NCBI GenBank assembly: GCA_964615935.1
Contig: CAZTTG010000116.1
Coordinates: 1-16,593, forward strand
DNA from: CAZTTG01 sp964615935
GTDB taxonomy: Bacteria > Planctomycetota > UBA1135 > GCA-002686595
Direction of reading: 5' to 3'
Length of the DNA: 16,593 nt
Shown: piece by piece, positions 1 through 7,957 of the stretch
Layout of the letters: each line of letters begins with the position of its first letter
Position numbering within the stretch: the stretch's first letter is position 1
Translations under genes and position numbers: made by a program
Notes under the pieces: model-generated
Told to the model about the DNA's origin: nothing
The model's input: the letters and a program-made list of their open reading frames with translations, nothing else
Databases searched by the model: none

Positions 1-24
1 GGGGGCTTCTCCTCGGGCAAGGTC

Positions 25-3000
25 ATGAAGCTGGCCGAGCGTGCCATGGTGCGCGGGCTCACCCCTGCGGAGGCAAGGCGGCTGGACCGCCTGCTGCGCG
101 ACGACTCCGCCGACCAGGAGGCGTACACTGGCCTGGCCCGGACTTTCCGCGCCCTGGAGGGCAAGGAGGACGGCCTCGGCGCAACGCAGGAGCAGCGGAT
201 CCTAGACGGGGTGTTGGCCCAGGTATGCCCCGGCGCCCGGAGCGAAGAGGCCCCGGGGTGGAGCCTGCACGGCCTGGCCCCCAACCTGGCCGCCGCCGCG
301 ATCCTGCTGAGCGGCGGGGCGATCTGGATCGCGACCGGCGGCATGGGCCTCCTCGGAGGCGCCGGGGAGGAGGGGGGCCCGAGCGCCAAGGCGGCGATCC
401 CCGACGCCCCGAACGACGACCCCTCGGCTGCGGAGCCTCGGGGCGGGAGGGGCCTCCGCCCCGATCGCCGCGAGGTCCACTCGCCCGACGCGGTCCGGCC
501 GGGCCGCCCTCCTGTGCGCTGGCTGCTGCGCGGCCGGGTCGTCGGCCCGACCCCGTCCGAGATGGCGGGGGTCGAGATCGGCCTCTCCGGCATCGCCCGC
601 TTCACCTGGCCCGAGGGCTCGATCCTCACCGGCCGACCCGGTGCGGACGGGCGCTTCGAGCTGGACCTGAGCCCGATCCTCGATCCCCTTCCCCCGGAGA
701 TCGAGCTGGAGGAGCTCCTGGTGGTCGCCGACCATCCCTCCTTCGGCCCCGAGGAGGAGCGCGCGCCCTTCGCGGCGGCCGGGCCGGAGGACCCGGCGCC
801 GGCCGTTCGATCGATCGAGCTGGCCCGCGACCTCGTGCTCCTCCCCGCGGTCTCGGTCGAGGGCCGCGTCGCGCTCCCGCCGGGCGCGGCCGGCGCCGAG
901 GTGGCCCTCTTCCGGATGGTGGACGGCCGTCCCCGCCCGCCCGCGGTCGACCGCGGGAGGGGCGCCGGGGACGGGCGCTACCGCCTGCGCGCGAGGGAGG
1001 CCGGCCAGTACGCGGTGGTGGCCCTCCTTCCGGGCCGCCGCCCGGCGAGCCGGGAGGTGCAGCTCGGAGCGGGCCAGCCGGCGGCCGCGACGGACCTGGA
1101 GCTCGAGGCGGGCGAACGCATCGCGGGTCGAGCCCTGGACCCGACCGGCCCGCTGCCCGAGGGGGCGCGGATCGCGCTCGAGCTGGATCCCCCCTCGCCC
1201 GAGGGCGAGGTCTTCCGGGTGGGCTCGAGCGAGCTCGCCTGGGTGGGCGGGCGCTTCGAGTGGCAGGCGCTGCGGGTCGCGACCTCGGCCGAGGGCGCCT
1301 TCGCGGTCGACGGGCTGCGGCCCGGCGGCTACCGGGCCTGGATCGCCGAGGTTCCCGGCGCGGTGTGCCTGGCCTGCGAGGGCTCCTCGGCGGCGACCCT
1401 CCGGGCCCCCGAGCCCGCGGCCGAGCTGCGCCTCTCCGCGGGCCGGCTCGAGCTCGAGCTCGTCGGAGAGGAGCCCCGCTCCGCCCTGGTGCAGGCGGGG
1501 AGCCTCCAGGTCCCACGCGGCGCGGGGTACACGCGGACCCACGTGCTCCTGGCGGGGGGGACCCTGGTCCTTCTCGCCGCGCCCGAGTCCCGCTGCGTGG
1601 CGCTCTTCGAGGCTCCCGGCTTCCGCCGCCAGCGCCTGGTCCTCCAGGCTCCGGCCGGGGGCCTGACCGCGCGCGAGCGCGTCGCGCTGCAGGCCGAGCC
1701 GGCCGGGGCTCGCCTCGAGATCGAGCTCACGCTCCCCGACGGGACTCCGGTGGAGGAGGCGAGCTTCACCCTTCGCCCGCTCTCCGGATCCTCCCTGGCG
1801 CGGGCGCGCTCGGTGCGGGCCGAGCCGGTCGGCGCGGGCGGGCTCTTCGCCCTCGAGCTCTGGCCGGGAGCCTACCGGATCGGGATCCACGCCGGGGGCC
1901 CGCACCGGCACTGGATCGACTCCTGGTGCCCGGCCGAGATCGAGGTGGACCTGCCCGAAGGTACGCAGCTCCGGCGCCAGGTGAGGCTGGAGCGCGGCGG
2001 TCGCCTGCGCGTGTCGGCGCGGGACGAGGGCGGGCTGGCGCGCGTGGCCGACGACGAGGTGGCCGTGGTGATCGACCTCCTGCGCGGCACCGAGCGCGTG
2101 GTGACCACGCCGGGCTACCTCACGCACGTCCCCTGGCTGCAGCGGGTGCACAAGCTCGACCGCTCTCCCTGCGAGTTCCGCTTCCAGGGCAACGAGGCCT
2201 ACCAGAAGAACCGGGCGCCGCGCCTGCTGGTCCGCGCGCGGGACGGCTCGAGCTTCTGGTTCGACTCCTTCAGCCTGCAGTACGCGTTGATGCCCGAGCG
2301 GGCGGCCGAGGTGCTGAAGCGCGAGGGCGCCGGGGAGATCTACAAGGTGTACCCGGTCAACGCCTACGCGCGCTCGATCCTGCGGGACGAGTTCGGCCGC
2401 TTCGAGGCCGAGGAGGTGATGTTGCCCGAGAACCTGGAGCGCGCCACCCGCGAGAGCAAGCGCCGCCTGAACGAGGCCCTGCAGCCCCACGGCCTGGAGG
2501 TCTTCGAGGTGGCCACCCCCCAGCCGCTGTTCGACCAGCAGTACGAGCAGGCCATCGAGCGGCGCAAGGTCGCCAACCAGAAGACCAAGCACCTGCAGGA
2601 CGTGATCGACCAGATCGAGCAGGAGCGCGAGCAGCAGCGCGCGCGCCTGGCGCGGGAGCTGGCCCTGGAGAGGGCGCGGGAGCTGGCCGACCTGGAGCTG
2701 GAGGTGCAGAAGGCCGAGCGCGAGGCGGTGCGCACCCGGCGCGACGCCGACATCTACTCCGAGGCCCGCATCCAGCAGGGGGAGATCGCCCGGGTGGAGC
2801 GCCGGCAGAAGGCCGCGGGCGACCTGGCCCGCTACGAGAGCGAGGTCGCGGGGCTGCGCGAGCAGCTCGCCGCGCTCGAGGGCCAGGGCGAGGTGGCGGT
2901 GCGCGCGGCCCTGGTGAAGAGCCTGAGCAAGATCGAGTTCACCCTGCTCCCCTACAGCCGCGATCCAGCTCCCGAGCGGGTCGAGCACCAGGGCGAGGGG

Positions 3001-3033
3001 CAAGTCCGCTGGGCCGAGACGGGAGGGCTGTAA
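25..3033 (+). CDS. Anti-sigma-like / beta-repeat protein fused in frame to an SPFH (band 7) domain
   Basis: The 1002-residue product has distinct parts. Residues 1-65 are helical (LTPAEARRLDRLL), like the N-termini of anti-sigma or FecR-type regulators. One membrane segment lies at about 86-112. Residues 165-670 hold several carboxypeptidase-regulatory-like beta modules, seen as repeated G-x-Y-R and G-x-F-x-V/L strands. From about residue 675 (DDEVAVVIDLLRG, then PGYLTHVPW) a complete SPFH domain begins. It includes YARSILRDEFGR, then a long charged coiled coil (about 835-965) and a PYSRDPAPERVE tail. SPFH proteins form membrane microdomain scaffolds and normally start with their own TM anchor; here the unrelated N-terminal half replaces it. 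The frame is open to the left edge, so the ATG at 25 (alternative ATG at 46) is only a probable start. It is followed 2 nt later by a second SPFH gene. The join near residue 673 may be a real fusion or an assembly chimera. Confidence 0.7.
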   Translation: MKLAERAMVRGLTPAEARRLDRLLRDDSADQEAYTGLARTFRALEGKEDGLGATQEQRILDGVLAQVCPGARSEEAPGWSLHGLAPNLAAAAILLSGGAIWIATGGMGLLGGAGEEGGPSAKAAIPDAPNDDPSAAEPRGGRGLRPDRREVHSPDAVRPGRPPVRWLLRGRVVGPTPSEMAGVEIGLSGIARFTWPEGSILTGRPGADGRFELDLSPILDPLPPEIELEELLVVADHPSFGPEEERAPFAAAGPEDPAPAVRSIELARDLVLLPAVSVEGRVALPPGAAGAEVALFRMVDGRPRPPAVDRGRGAGDGRYRLRAREAGQYAVVALLPGRRPASREVQLGAGQPAAATDLELEAGERIAGRALDPTGPLPEGARIALELDPPSPEGEVFRVGSSELAWVGGRFEWQALRVATSAEGAFAVDGLRPGGYRAWIAEVPGAVCLACEGSSAATLRAPEPAAELRLSAGRLELELVGEEPRSALVQAGSLQVPRGAGYTRTHVLLAGGTLVLLAAPESRCVALFEAPGFRRQRLVLQAPAGGLTARERVALQAEPAGARLEIELTLPDGTPVEEASFTLRPLSGSSLARARSVRAEPVGAGGLFALELWPGAYRIGIHAGGPHRHWIDSWCPAEIEVDLPEGTQLRRQVRLERGGRLRVSARDEGGLARVADDEVAVVIDLLRGTERVVTTPGYLTHVPWLQRVHKLDRSPCEFRFQGNEAYQKNRAPRLLVRARDGSSFWFDSFSLQYALMPERAAEVLKREGAGEIYKVYPVNAYARSILRDEFGRFEAEEVMLPENLERATRESKRRLNEALQPHGLEVFEVATPQPLFDQQYEQAIERRKVANQKTKHLQDVIDQIEQEREQQRARLARELALERARELADLELEVQKAEREAVRTRRDADIYSEARIQQGEIARVERRQKAAGDLARYESEVAGLREQLAALEGQGEVAVRAALVKSLSKIEFTLLPYSRDPAPERVEHQGEGQVRWAETGGL

Positions 3034-3035
3034 CC

Positions 3036-4301
3036 ATGTGGAGCCGGATTCGCGACGGCCTCGTGAGCTTCAGGCGGTCCCTGTCGCGGGCCGCGCGTCG
3101 ATCCGTCCGGTGGGTGCGGGAGGCCTGGCCTCCCCTGCGGGAGCGGGCCCGGGGCGTCCTGCGCTCCGAGCGGGCCGCGCGGGTCCGCGCGCGCGCGGGC
3201 TCCTTCGGATCGGTGGCCCTGGCGGCCAGCCGGGTCGGCTGGCGCGCGGCGCGGCGCGTCCTCGCGGCGGCCGCGGTGGGGGTCCTACTGGCCGCGCTGA
3301 TCGGCGCCGCCTTCTGGTCCACGACGCGGGTCGTCCCGCCCGGGGCCATCGGGGTCAAGCAGGCGCAGTGGGGGGGCGGCGGCATCGTCGAGCGCGACTT
3401 CCCCTGCGGCCTGCACCTCAGCCTGCGCGGCTGGCACGGCTGGCACCTGCTCGACGGCCGCACGCACTACCTCGCCTTCGCCTACGACACCGAGGGCGGC
3501 AACCAGGACATCCTGGCGGTCCGCACCAAGGACGGGGACAAGGCCCAGGTGGCGGTCAGCGTGCCCTACCGGATCAAGCCCGGCGAGGGGCACCTGCTGG
3601 TGCGGGGCGGCTTCAAGGGCGTGTACCGCCAGCAGGCGCGGGCCATCACCGAGAAGGTGCTGCTGCAGGAGCTGGCCAACCTCTCGCGGGAGGACTTCCA
3701 GGACACCGAGGTGCGCCTGGCGCGCTGCGACGAGACCCTGGAGAAGCTCAACCGGCTGCTGGCCGAGCGGCACCTGGTGGCCGACAGCGTCCGCATCTCC
3801 CTGGTGCTGTTCAACATGAACTACGAGAAGCACCTGCAGGAGAACCAGCTCAGCCACCAGCTCGCGCTGCTGGCCGAGGCGGCCGCCGAGGTCGAGTCCG
3901 AGACCGACTCGCAGCTCCTGCAGCAGGAGATGGAGGCCGAGGCCAAGACCCAGCGCGCGACCCTGGACCTGGAGCTCGAGCGCCTGACCGCCGACGCGCG
4001 CAAGCGCATCGCGAGGATCCAGAACGAGGCCGAGCGCTACGACAAGGAGCAGCGCGCCGCGGCCGACACCGCCTACGAGCGGCTGCTGGCCGAGGGCAAC
4101 CTGGAGCTCTTGAAGGCCGAGGCCCGCCGCGAGGAGCTCCTGAACCAGAGCTACGAGAGCGCCGGCGGCCGCATCCACCTGGCGCGCCTGGCGGCCGAGA
4201 ACCTGCGGATCCGCCAGGTGACCCTGAACTCCAACGATCCCTCGGTCCCCAAGGTGCTCGACCTCGACGAGATGGTGAAGCTGCTCCTGGGCGAGGAGTG
4301 A
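3036..4301 (+). CDS. SPFH / band 7 family membrane protein
   Basis: This 421-residue protein has an Arg-rich N-terminus (1-72, predicted cytoplasmic) and one membrane segment at about 73-95. An SPFH domain follows (about 97-265: VPPGAIGVKQAQWGGG, then VAVSVPYRI and ITEKVLLQELANLSREDF). A charged coiled coil (about 270-390) ends in an LDLDEMVKLLLGEE tail. The ATG at 3036 follows GGGAGGG (3021-3027) at good spacing and lies 2 nt after the stop of the preceding SPFH-containing gene. The two are therefore co-transcribed and are likely partners in a hetero-oligomeric membrane ring or microdomain, as for prohibitin, HflK/HflC and flotillin families. The exact subfamily is not clear. It differs strongly from the first copy, so this is not a recent duplication. 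The class assignment is firm; the cellular role is inferred. Confidence 0.88.
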   Translation: MWSRIRDGLVSFRRSLSRAARRSVRWVREAWPPLRERARGVLRSERAARVRARAGSFGSVALAASRVGWRAARRVLAAAAVGVLLAALIGAAFWSTTRVVPPGAIGVKQAQWGGGGIVERDFPCGLHLSLRGWHGWHLLDGRTHYLAFAYDTEGGNQDILAVRTKDGDKAQVAVSVPYRIKPGEGHLLVRGGFKGVYRQQARAITEKVLLQELANLSREDFQDTEVRLARCDETLEKLNRLLAERHLVADSVRISLVLFNMNYEKHLQENQLSHQLALLAEAAAEVESETDSQLLQQEMEAEAKTQRATLDLELERLTADARKRIARIQNEAERYDKEQRAAADTAYERLLAEGNLELLKAEARREELLNQSYESAGGRIHLARLAAENLRIRQVTLNSNDPSVPKVLDLDEMVKLLLGEE

Positions 4302-4309
4302 GGCTCCCG

Positions 4310-4328
4310 GGCGGCGGGGATTGCCGCC
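4310..4328 (+). terminator. Short GC hairpin after the SPFH pair
   Basis: Arms GGCGGC (4310-4315) and GCCGCC (4323-4328) enclose a 7-nt loop just after the SPFH stop codon. There is no T-tract, so intrinsic termination is uncertain. The 3' arm overlaps the proposed -35 box of the next operon. Confidence 0.3.
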
Positions 4329-4349
4329 TCGGCCCATCCGGTCCATACT
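4321..4349 (+). promoter_or_regulatory. Sigma70-type promoter candidate for the radical SAM operon, with overlapping dyad
   Basis: TTGCCG (4321-4326) and CATACT (4344-4349) are separated by exactly 17 bp; each matches its consensus at four of six positions. An imperfect inverted repeat, CCGGTCCA (4338-4345) and TGGATCGG (4349-4356), has 7 of 8 pairs matching and straddles the -10 box. It could be an operator. The leader would be about 35 nt and contains purine-rich ribosome-binding sequence (GGAAGGA, and GGGGGA at 4378-4383) before the ATG at 4392. Confidence 0.45.
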
Positions 4350-4391
4350 GGATCGGCTGCCTGGCCGGAAGGACGACGGGGGATCTCACCG

Positions 4392-6344
4392 ATGAGTCGC
4401 GCGATGCGGGGCGCCTCGCTGCAGGGGCTGGGCATGCCGTGCGACCGCGACTGGGCCAGCGAGCTCGCCTCGCTCGAGGGGCGCGAGCTGACCGTGATCC
4501 TCGACCCCTCCAACCAGTGCAACATCCGCTGCCGGATGTGCCACTTCAGCTTCGAGAGCGTCCACCAGCTGCGCCCGGTCCATCTGGATCCGTCGAGCTT
4601 CACCCGGATCGCGCGGCAGCTCTTCCCCCGGGCGCACACCGTCTACCTGTCGGCCGCCAGCGAGCCCATGACCTCGCCCCACTTCGCCGAGCTGCTGGCG
4701 ATCGCCGGGCGCTTCGAGGTGCCGCACCTCAAGTTCATGACCAACGGCCTGCTGATGGGGCCGGAGATCGCCGAGGCCATCCTGGCGGCGGGGGTGGAGG
4801 AGATCCACGTCTCGGTCGACGGGACCACGCCGGAGACCTACGAGGACATCCGCCGCGGCGGCTCCTTCCGGCAGCTCGTCCGCAACCTGGCGCACCTGCG
4901 GGACCGCAAGGCGAGCCTGGGCCGCGTCCGGCCGGCGGTGCAGCTCAACGTCACCCTGATGCGCAGCAACCTGGAGGAGCTGCCCGACTTCGTGGACCTG
5001 GCCGAGGAGCTGGGGGCCAGCCGCATCGCCGCGCGTCACCTGGTGCTGTACCGCGGCCTGGGGCAGGAGTCGGAGAGCCTGGCGAGATGCCCCCAGCGGG
5101 CCAACCAGGGCCTGATCGCCATGCTGGAGCGGGCCCGGCGATCGGACAGCGTCACCATCACCAACTTCCCCGACCTCTTCGCCGAGCTGCGGAGCGGAGG
5201 CATGCGCCCGGGCATCCTCCCCGCGGCCGGGACCGACGACGACGACGGCCCCGTCGGCTGCGTGGATCATCCCCGAGCCCGGGAGCTCGACGGCAGCAAC
5301 GCCGTCCTCCTCGAGGGCTGGGCGCTGGACCGCGCGGGCGAGGTGACGGTGCACATCGAGCGGGAGCCGCTGGAGGGCGAGGCGCCGGGGGAGCTCAACC
5401 CGCGAGGCCGCGTGGCCATCGGGCGGGCGAGGTTCCGGAGCGGGACCCGTCCGGACGTGGCCGAGGCCTTCGCCGGCCATCCGCACCGCTTCCGCAGCGC
5501 CTGGTCCTTCGAGCTGAGGCGGGAGGCCCTCCCGCTCCGCGAGCCCTTCCGCGTGGAGGTCTTCGCGGTCGCCTCCGGCCCGGGCGGCCGCTCGACCACC
5601 CTCGGCCGGCGCAGCCTGCGCTACTCGGTCGAGGCGGTCTCGGCGCCCTACCGCTTCTGCACCAAGCCCTTCGACTGCGCCTACGTCAACGCCTCCGGCG
5701 ACGTCTACCCCCACCCGGACTGCCTGGGCGTGGTGCCCTTCGGCAACGTGCTCGAGGACCGGGCCTTCGCGGACATCTGGTTCGGAGAGCGCTTCCTGGA
5801 GCTCCGCAGCAGCATCCTCGAGCGCGAACCGCTGTCGATGTGCCTCACGTGCCCGGACTTCATCAACCGGAACGTGGACGACCCGCTCTACTTCGAGAGT
5901 CGATCCCTCCACTCCCTGGGGGGGATCAAACTGGGGGGGATCGAGAAGGCCGTCGAACGGCAGGGAGCGCTCCGCGTGGCCGGCTGGATCCTCTTCGAGG
6001 ACGGGCCCCCTGACCGGCTGGTGGCGACGGCGGGCACCGGGGAGGAGGTCGTGGCGGCCCGCTGGCGCCGTCGGGATCTGGGTCGGGCCTTCCCCCACGT
6101 CCCGCGGGCCGAGGAGGCGGGCTTCTCGCTTCGCTTCCCCCCCCGGCTCCGCTCGAGGCGGGACGGATGGTCCCTCACGATCCGGGCGATGCGGGGCCGC
6201 CAGGAGCGGCTGCAGTTCGGAATCCGCTGCCCCGCGGGAGCTCGCTGGAAGAGCACAAAGCCCCTGGGCATCGACGCCGGCGCGGTGGTCCAGGTGCCGC
6301 TGCGCGCCACGGCCAGCGACACCTGTGGGGATCCCTCCCGGTGA
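4392..6344 (+). CDS. Radical SAM/SPASM enzyme with two Ig-like 'GW' domains, one inserted between the catalytic and SPASM parts
   Basis: This is a 650-residue enzyme. The radical SAM core (about 33-270) has the 4Fe-4S motif CNIRCRMC (C43, C47, C50), an SAASEP strand, TNG (117-119) and SVDGTTPETY, all typical of SPASM-type enzymes. A SPASM/twitch region follows much later (about 420-495), with Cys at 423, 429, 444 (HPDC), 484 and 487 (CLTC) that can bind auxiliary iron-sulfur. Between them, residues 290-412 form a separate beta domain (CVDHP, LEGWALD, RPDVAEAF, then a GGRSTTLG strand). I recognise this as the 'GWALDD...RPDVAAAFP' bacterial Ig-like module. A second, diverged copy (about 517-612: RVAGWILFEDG, RRDLGRAFPHVP, AGFSLRF) closes the protein. 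Such enzymes act on peptides, sugars or cyclitols; the substrate here is unknown. The ATG of the next gene overlaps its stop codon (TGATG), so expression is coupled. Confidence 0.9.
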   Translation: MSRAMRGASLQGLGMPCDRDWASELASLEGRELTVILDPSNQCNIRCRMCHFSFESVHQLRPVHLDPSSFTRIARQLFPRAHTVYLSAASEPMTSPHFAELLAIAGRFEVPHLKFMTNGLLMGPEIAEAILAAGVEEIHVSVDGTTPETYEDIRRGGSFRQLVRNLAHLRDRKASLGRVRPAVQLNVTLMRSNLEELPDFVDLAEELGASRIAARHLVLYRGLGQESESLARCPQRANQGLIAMLERARRSDSVTITNFPDLFAELRSGGMRPGILPAAGTDDDDGPVGCVDHPRARELDGSNAVLLEGWALDRAGEVTVHIEREPLEGEAPGELNPRGRVAIGRARFRSGTRPDVAEAFAGHPHRFRSAWSFELRREALPLREPFRVEVFAVASGPGGRSTTLGRRSLRYSVEAVSAPYRFCTKPFDCAYVNASGDVYPHPDCLGVVPFGNVLEDRAFADIWFGERFLELRSSILEREPLSMCLTCPDFINRNVDDPLYFESRSLHSLGGIKLGGIEKAVERQGALRVAGWILFEDGPPDRLVATAGTGEEVVAARWRRRDLGRAFPHVPRAEEAGFSLRFPPRLRSRRDGWSLTIRAMRGRQERLQFGIRCPAGARWKSTKPLGIDAGAVVQVPLRATASDTCGDPSR

Positions 6345-7957
6345 TGCAGCTCAACCGGGTGGGCCGGACCGACGTCCGGCTGAGCGCGGTGGGCTTCGGC
6401 ACCTGCCAGCTGCGTCTGGTGCCCGCCGAGCAGGCCCTGGCCACCCTCCGGCGCGGCTTCGAGCTGGGGGTCAACTGGGTGCACACCTCGCCGGACTACG
6501 CCGGGGCCGAGGAGCTGGTGGCCCGCGCCATCCGCGAGTCGGGGCGCGAGGTGATCCCGGTCACCGACGGCTCCGGGACGATGGGGCACTTCGAGCACCT
6601 GTTCGAGCGCAGCCGCCGCATCTTCGGACGGAGGCGCCTGCCGGTGTGGGGCATCTCCTGCATCGACGACCAGGAGTTCGTGGGGCACAACGTGTGGGAT
6701 CCCGGCGGGATGGTCGAGTTCGTGTCGCGCAAGAAGCGCGAGGGGCGCATTGGCGCCGTCTACTGCACCACCCACGGCCCGCCGGACTACGTCGCCCGGC
6801 TGATCACCAGCGGCTGCTTCGACGCGGTGATGCTGGCCTGGAATCCCCTGGGCTTCCACGTGCTCTCGTCCTTCGCCGCCTCGGAGGGCAAGGCCTACGA
6901 GGACATGGCCGCCGGAGCGCGCCTCTTCGCCCTGGCGCAGGAGCACGGCGTGGGGCTCCTGGTGATGAAGGCCCTGGCCGGCGGCCTGCTCGGGCGCAGC
7001 CGGGCGCTGCCCCCCCGCCATCTCCTGAGCCGCGAGCGCGGGGCCCTCGCCGCCCGGGACGTCCTGCGCTACGTCCTGCAGCAGCCCGGCGTGACCGCGG
7101 TGGTGCCCGGCACCGCCAGCCCGGCCGAGGCCGAGGAGAACGCCCGCGCGGGCCACGCTCCCCTGCGCCTCTCGGCGCGGCGCGCGCGCGCCCTGGAGGA
7201 GCGCGTCGCCGCCATGCGGCGCACCCTGTGCAGCCGTTGCGGCGAGTGCGAGCCGACCTGCAGCCGGGGGCTGGCGGTGTCCTGGCTCTTCCGCGACGCC
7301 TACATCTGGCTCAACCCCTCGGACACCTTCGACGCGGTGGGCCGGCTGCACTACTTCCACCTGCACCCGGAGTCCGAGCTGGCCTGCGCCTCCTGCCGGC
7401 GGCGGAGCTGCTTCTGTCCCCAGGGGCTGGACGTGCCCTCCGAGCTGGCGCGGGTGCACGAGCGGATGCTGGGGCTGCGCGCCCGGGGGCTCCTGCCCCG
7501 CACCCCGGCCGAGCTGGAGGGGGCGGCGGTGGGGGAGCACCCCCGGCTGCGCGTGGTGTGCGCCGAGGTGCCCCGGGAGCTTCCCCTGCGCGGCAGCGGC
7601 GTGTGTCGGCTGTGGATCGAGAACGCCGGCGAGCGCTGCTGGGCCCGAGAGGCGCCCGAGGAGGATCGGCTGGAGCTGCGCGTGTGTCTGGGGGACCGCG
7701 CGGTGGAGCGCGTGCCCCTGCGCGAGGACGTGCACCCCGGCCGGCGGACCCACCTGAGCTTCGCGCTGCGGGCGCCGGCGGCGGCCGGCCCCCACGACCT
7801 GCGCCTGCGCCTGGCCGCGGCCGGCGACGGCGCGGGCACCGAGGTCTGGAGCTCGAAGCTGATCGCGGCGCGCTCCCCGGGGCGGTGGACCGCCCTGGTG
7901 CGGCGCGCCCGACGGATGCTCACCCGAGATCCCGAGCGAGGAAAGGCCCCGAGATGA
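6344..7957 (+). CDS. Aldo/keto-reductase-like protein with C-terminal Fe-S cysteine motifs and beta domain
   Basis: This 537-residue protein has an AKR TIM barrel at residues 1-285: RVGRTDVRLSAVGFGT at the N-terminus, FELGVNWVHTSPDYAGAEEL, LLVMKALAGG, and VVPGTASPAEAEENA as the usual cofactor-side ending. A ferredoxin-like part follows, CSRCGECEPTC (C296, C299, C302, C306), with a second cluster at C348, C351, C356 and C358-P. This arrangement is known from 4Fe-4S-containing AKR proteins. Residues about 400-510 look like a beta-sandwich of the NBR1/Ig-like kind (VCRLWIENAGERCW, then HPGRRTHLSFAL). The canonical AKR tetrad is not intact: the Asp position is His47 and the Lys position appears to be Asp75; only Tyr52 is clear. 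The start ATG overlaps the upstream stop and the end overlaps the aminotransferase start (ATGA), so it is an inner gene of an operon. It may be a redox partner or a non-classical oxidoreductase. Confidence 0.85.
   Translation: MQLNRVGRTDVRLSAVGFGTCQLRLVPAEQALATLRRGFELGVNWVHTSPDYAGAEELVARAIRESGREVIPVTDGSGTMGHFEHLFERSRRIFGRRRLPVWGISCIDDQEFVGHNVWDPGGMVEFVSRKKREGRIGAVYCTTHGPPDYVARLITSGCFDAVMLAWNPLGFHVLSSFAASEGKAYEDMAAGARLFALAQEHGVGLLVMKALAGGLLGRSRALPPRHLLSRERGALAARDVLRYVLQQPGVTAVVPGTASPAEAEENARAGHAPLRLSARRARALEERVAAMRRTLCSRCGECEPTCSRGLAVSWLFRDAYIWLNPSDTFDAVGRLHYFHLHPESELACASCRRRSCFCPQGLDVPSELARVHERMLGLRARGLLPRTPAELEGAAVGEHPRLRVVCAEVPRELPLRGSGVCRLWIENAGERCWAREAPEEDRLELRVCLGDRAVERVPLREDVHPGRRTHLSFALRAPAAAGPHDLRLRLAAAGDGAGTEVWSSKLIAARSPGRWTALVRRARRMLTRDPERGKAPR

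Noticed and set aside
202..3003. Very long open frames on the minus strand opposite the first gene, and similar ones opposite the other large genes (for example 4386-6098, 5888-7795, 7351-9588)
   Set aside because: High GC removes stop codons from shadow frames. Their translations are low-complexity Arg/Pro/Gly or Leu/Gln/His-rich with no domain, while the opposite frames hold clear families.
225..3035. N-terminal extension of the second SPFH gene in its frame
   Set aside because: The extension is Arg/Pro/Gly-rich shadow sequence of the first gene. The ATG at 3036 has a good ribosome-binding site and precedes a plausible basic N-terminus and TM segment.
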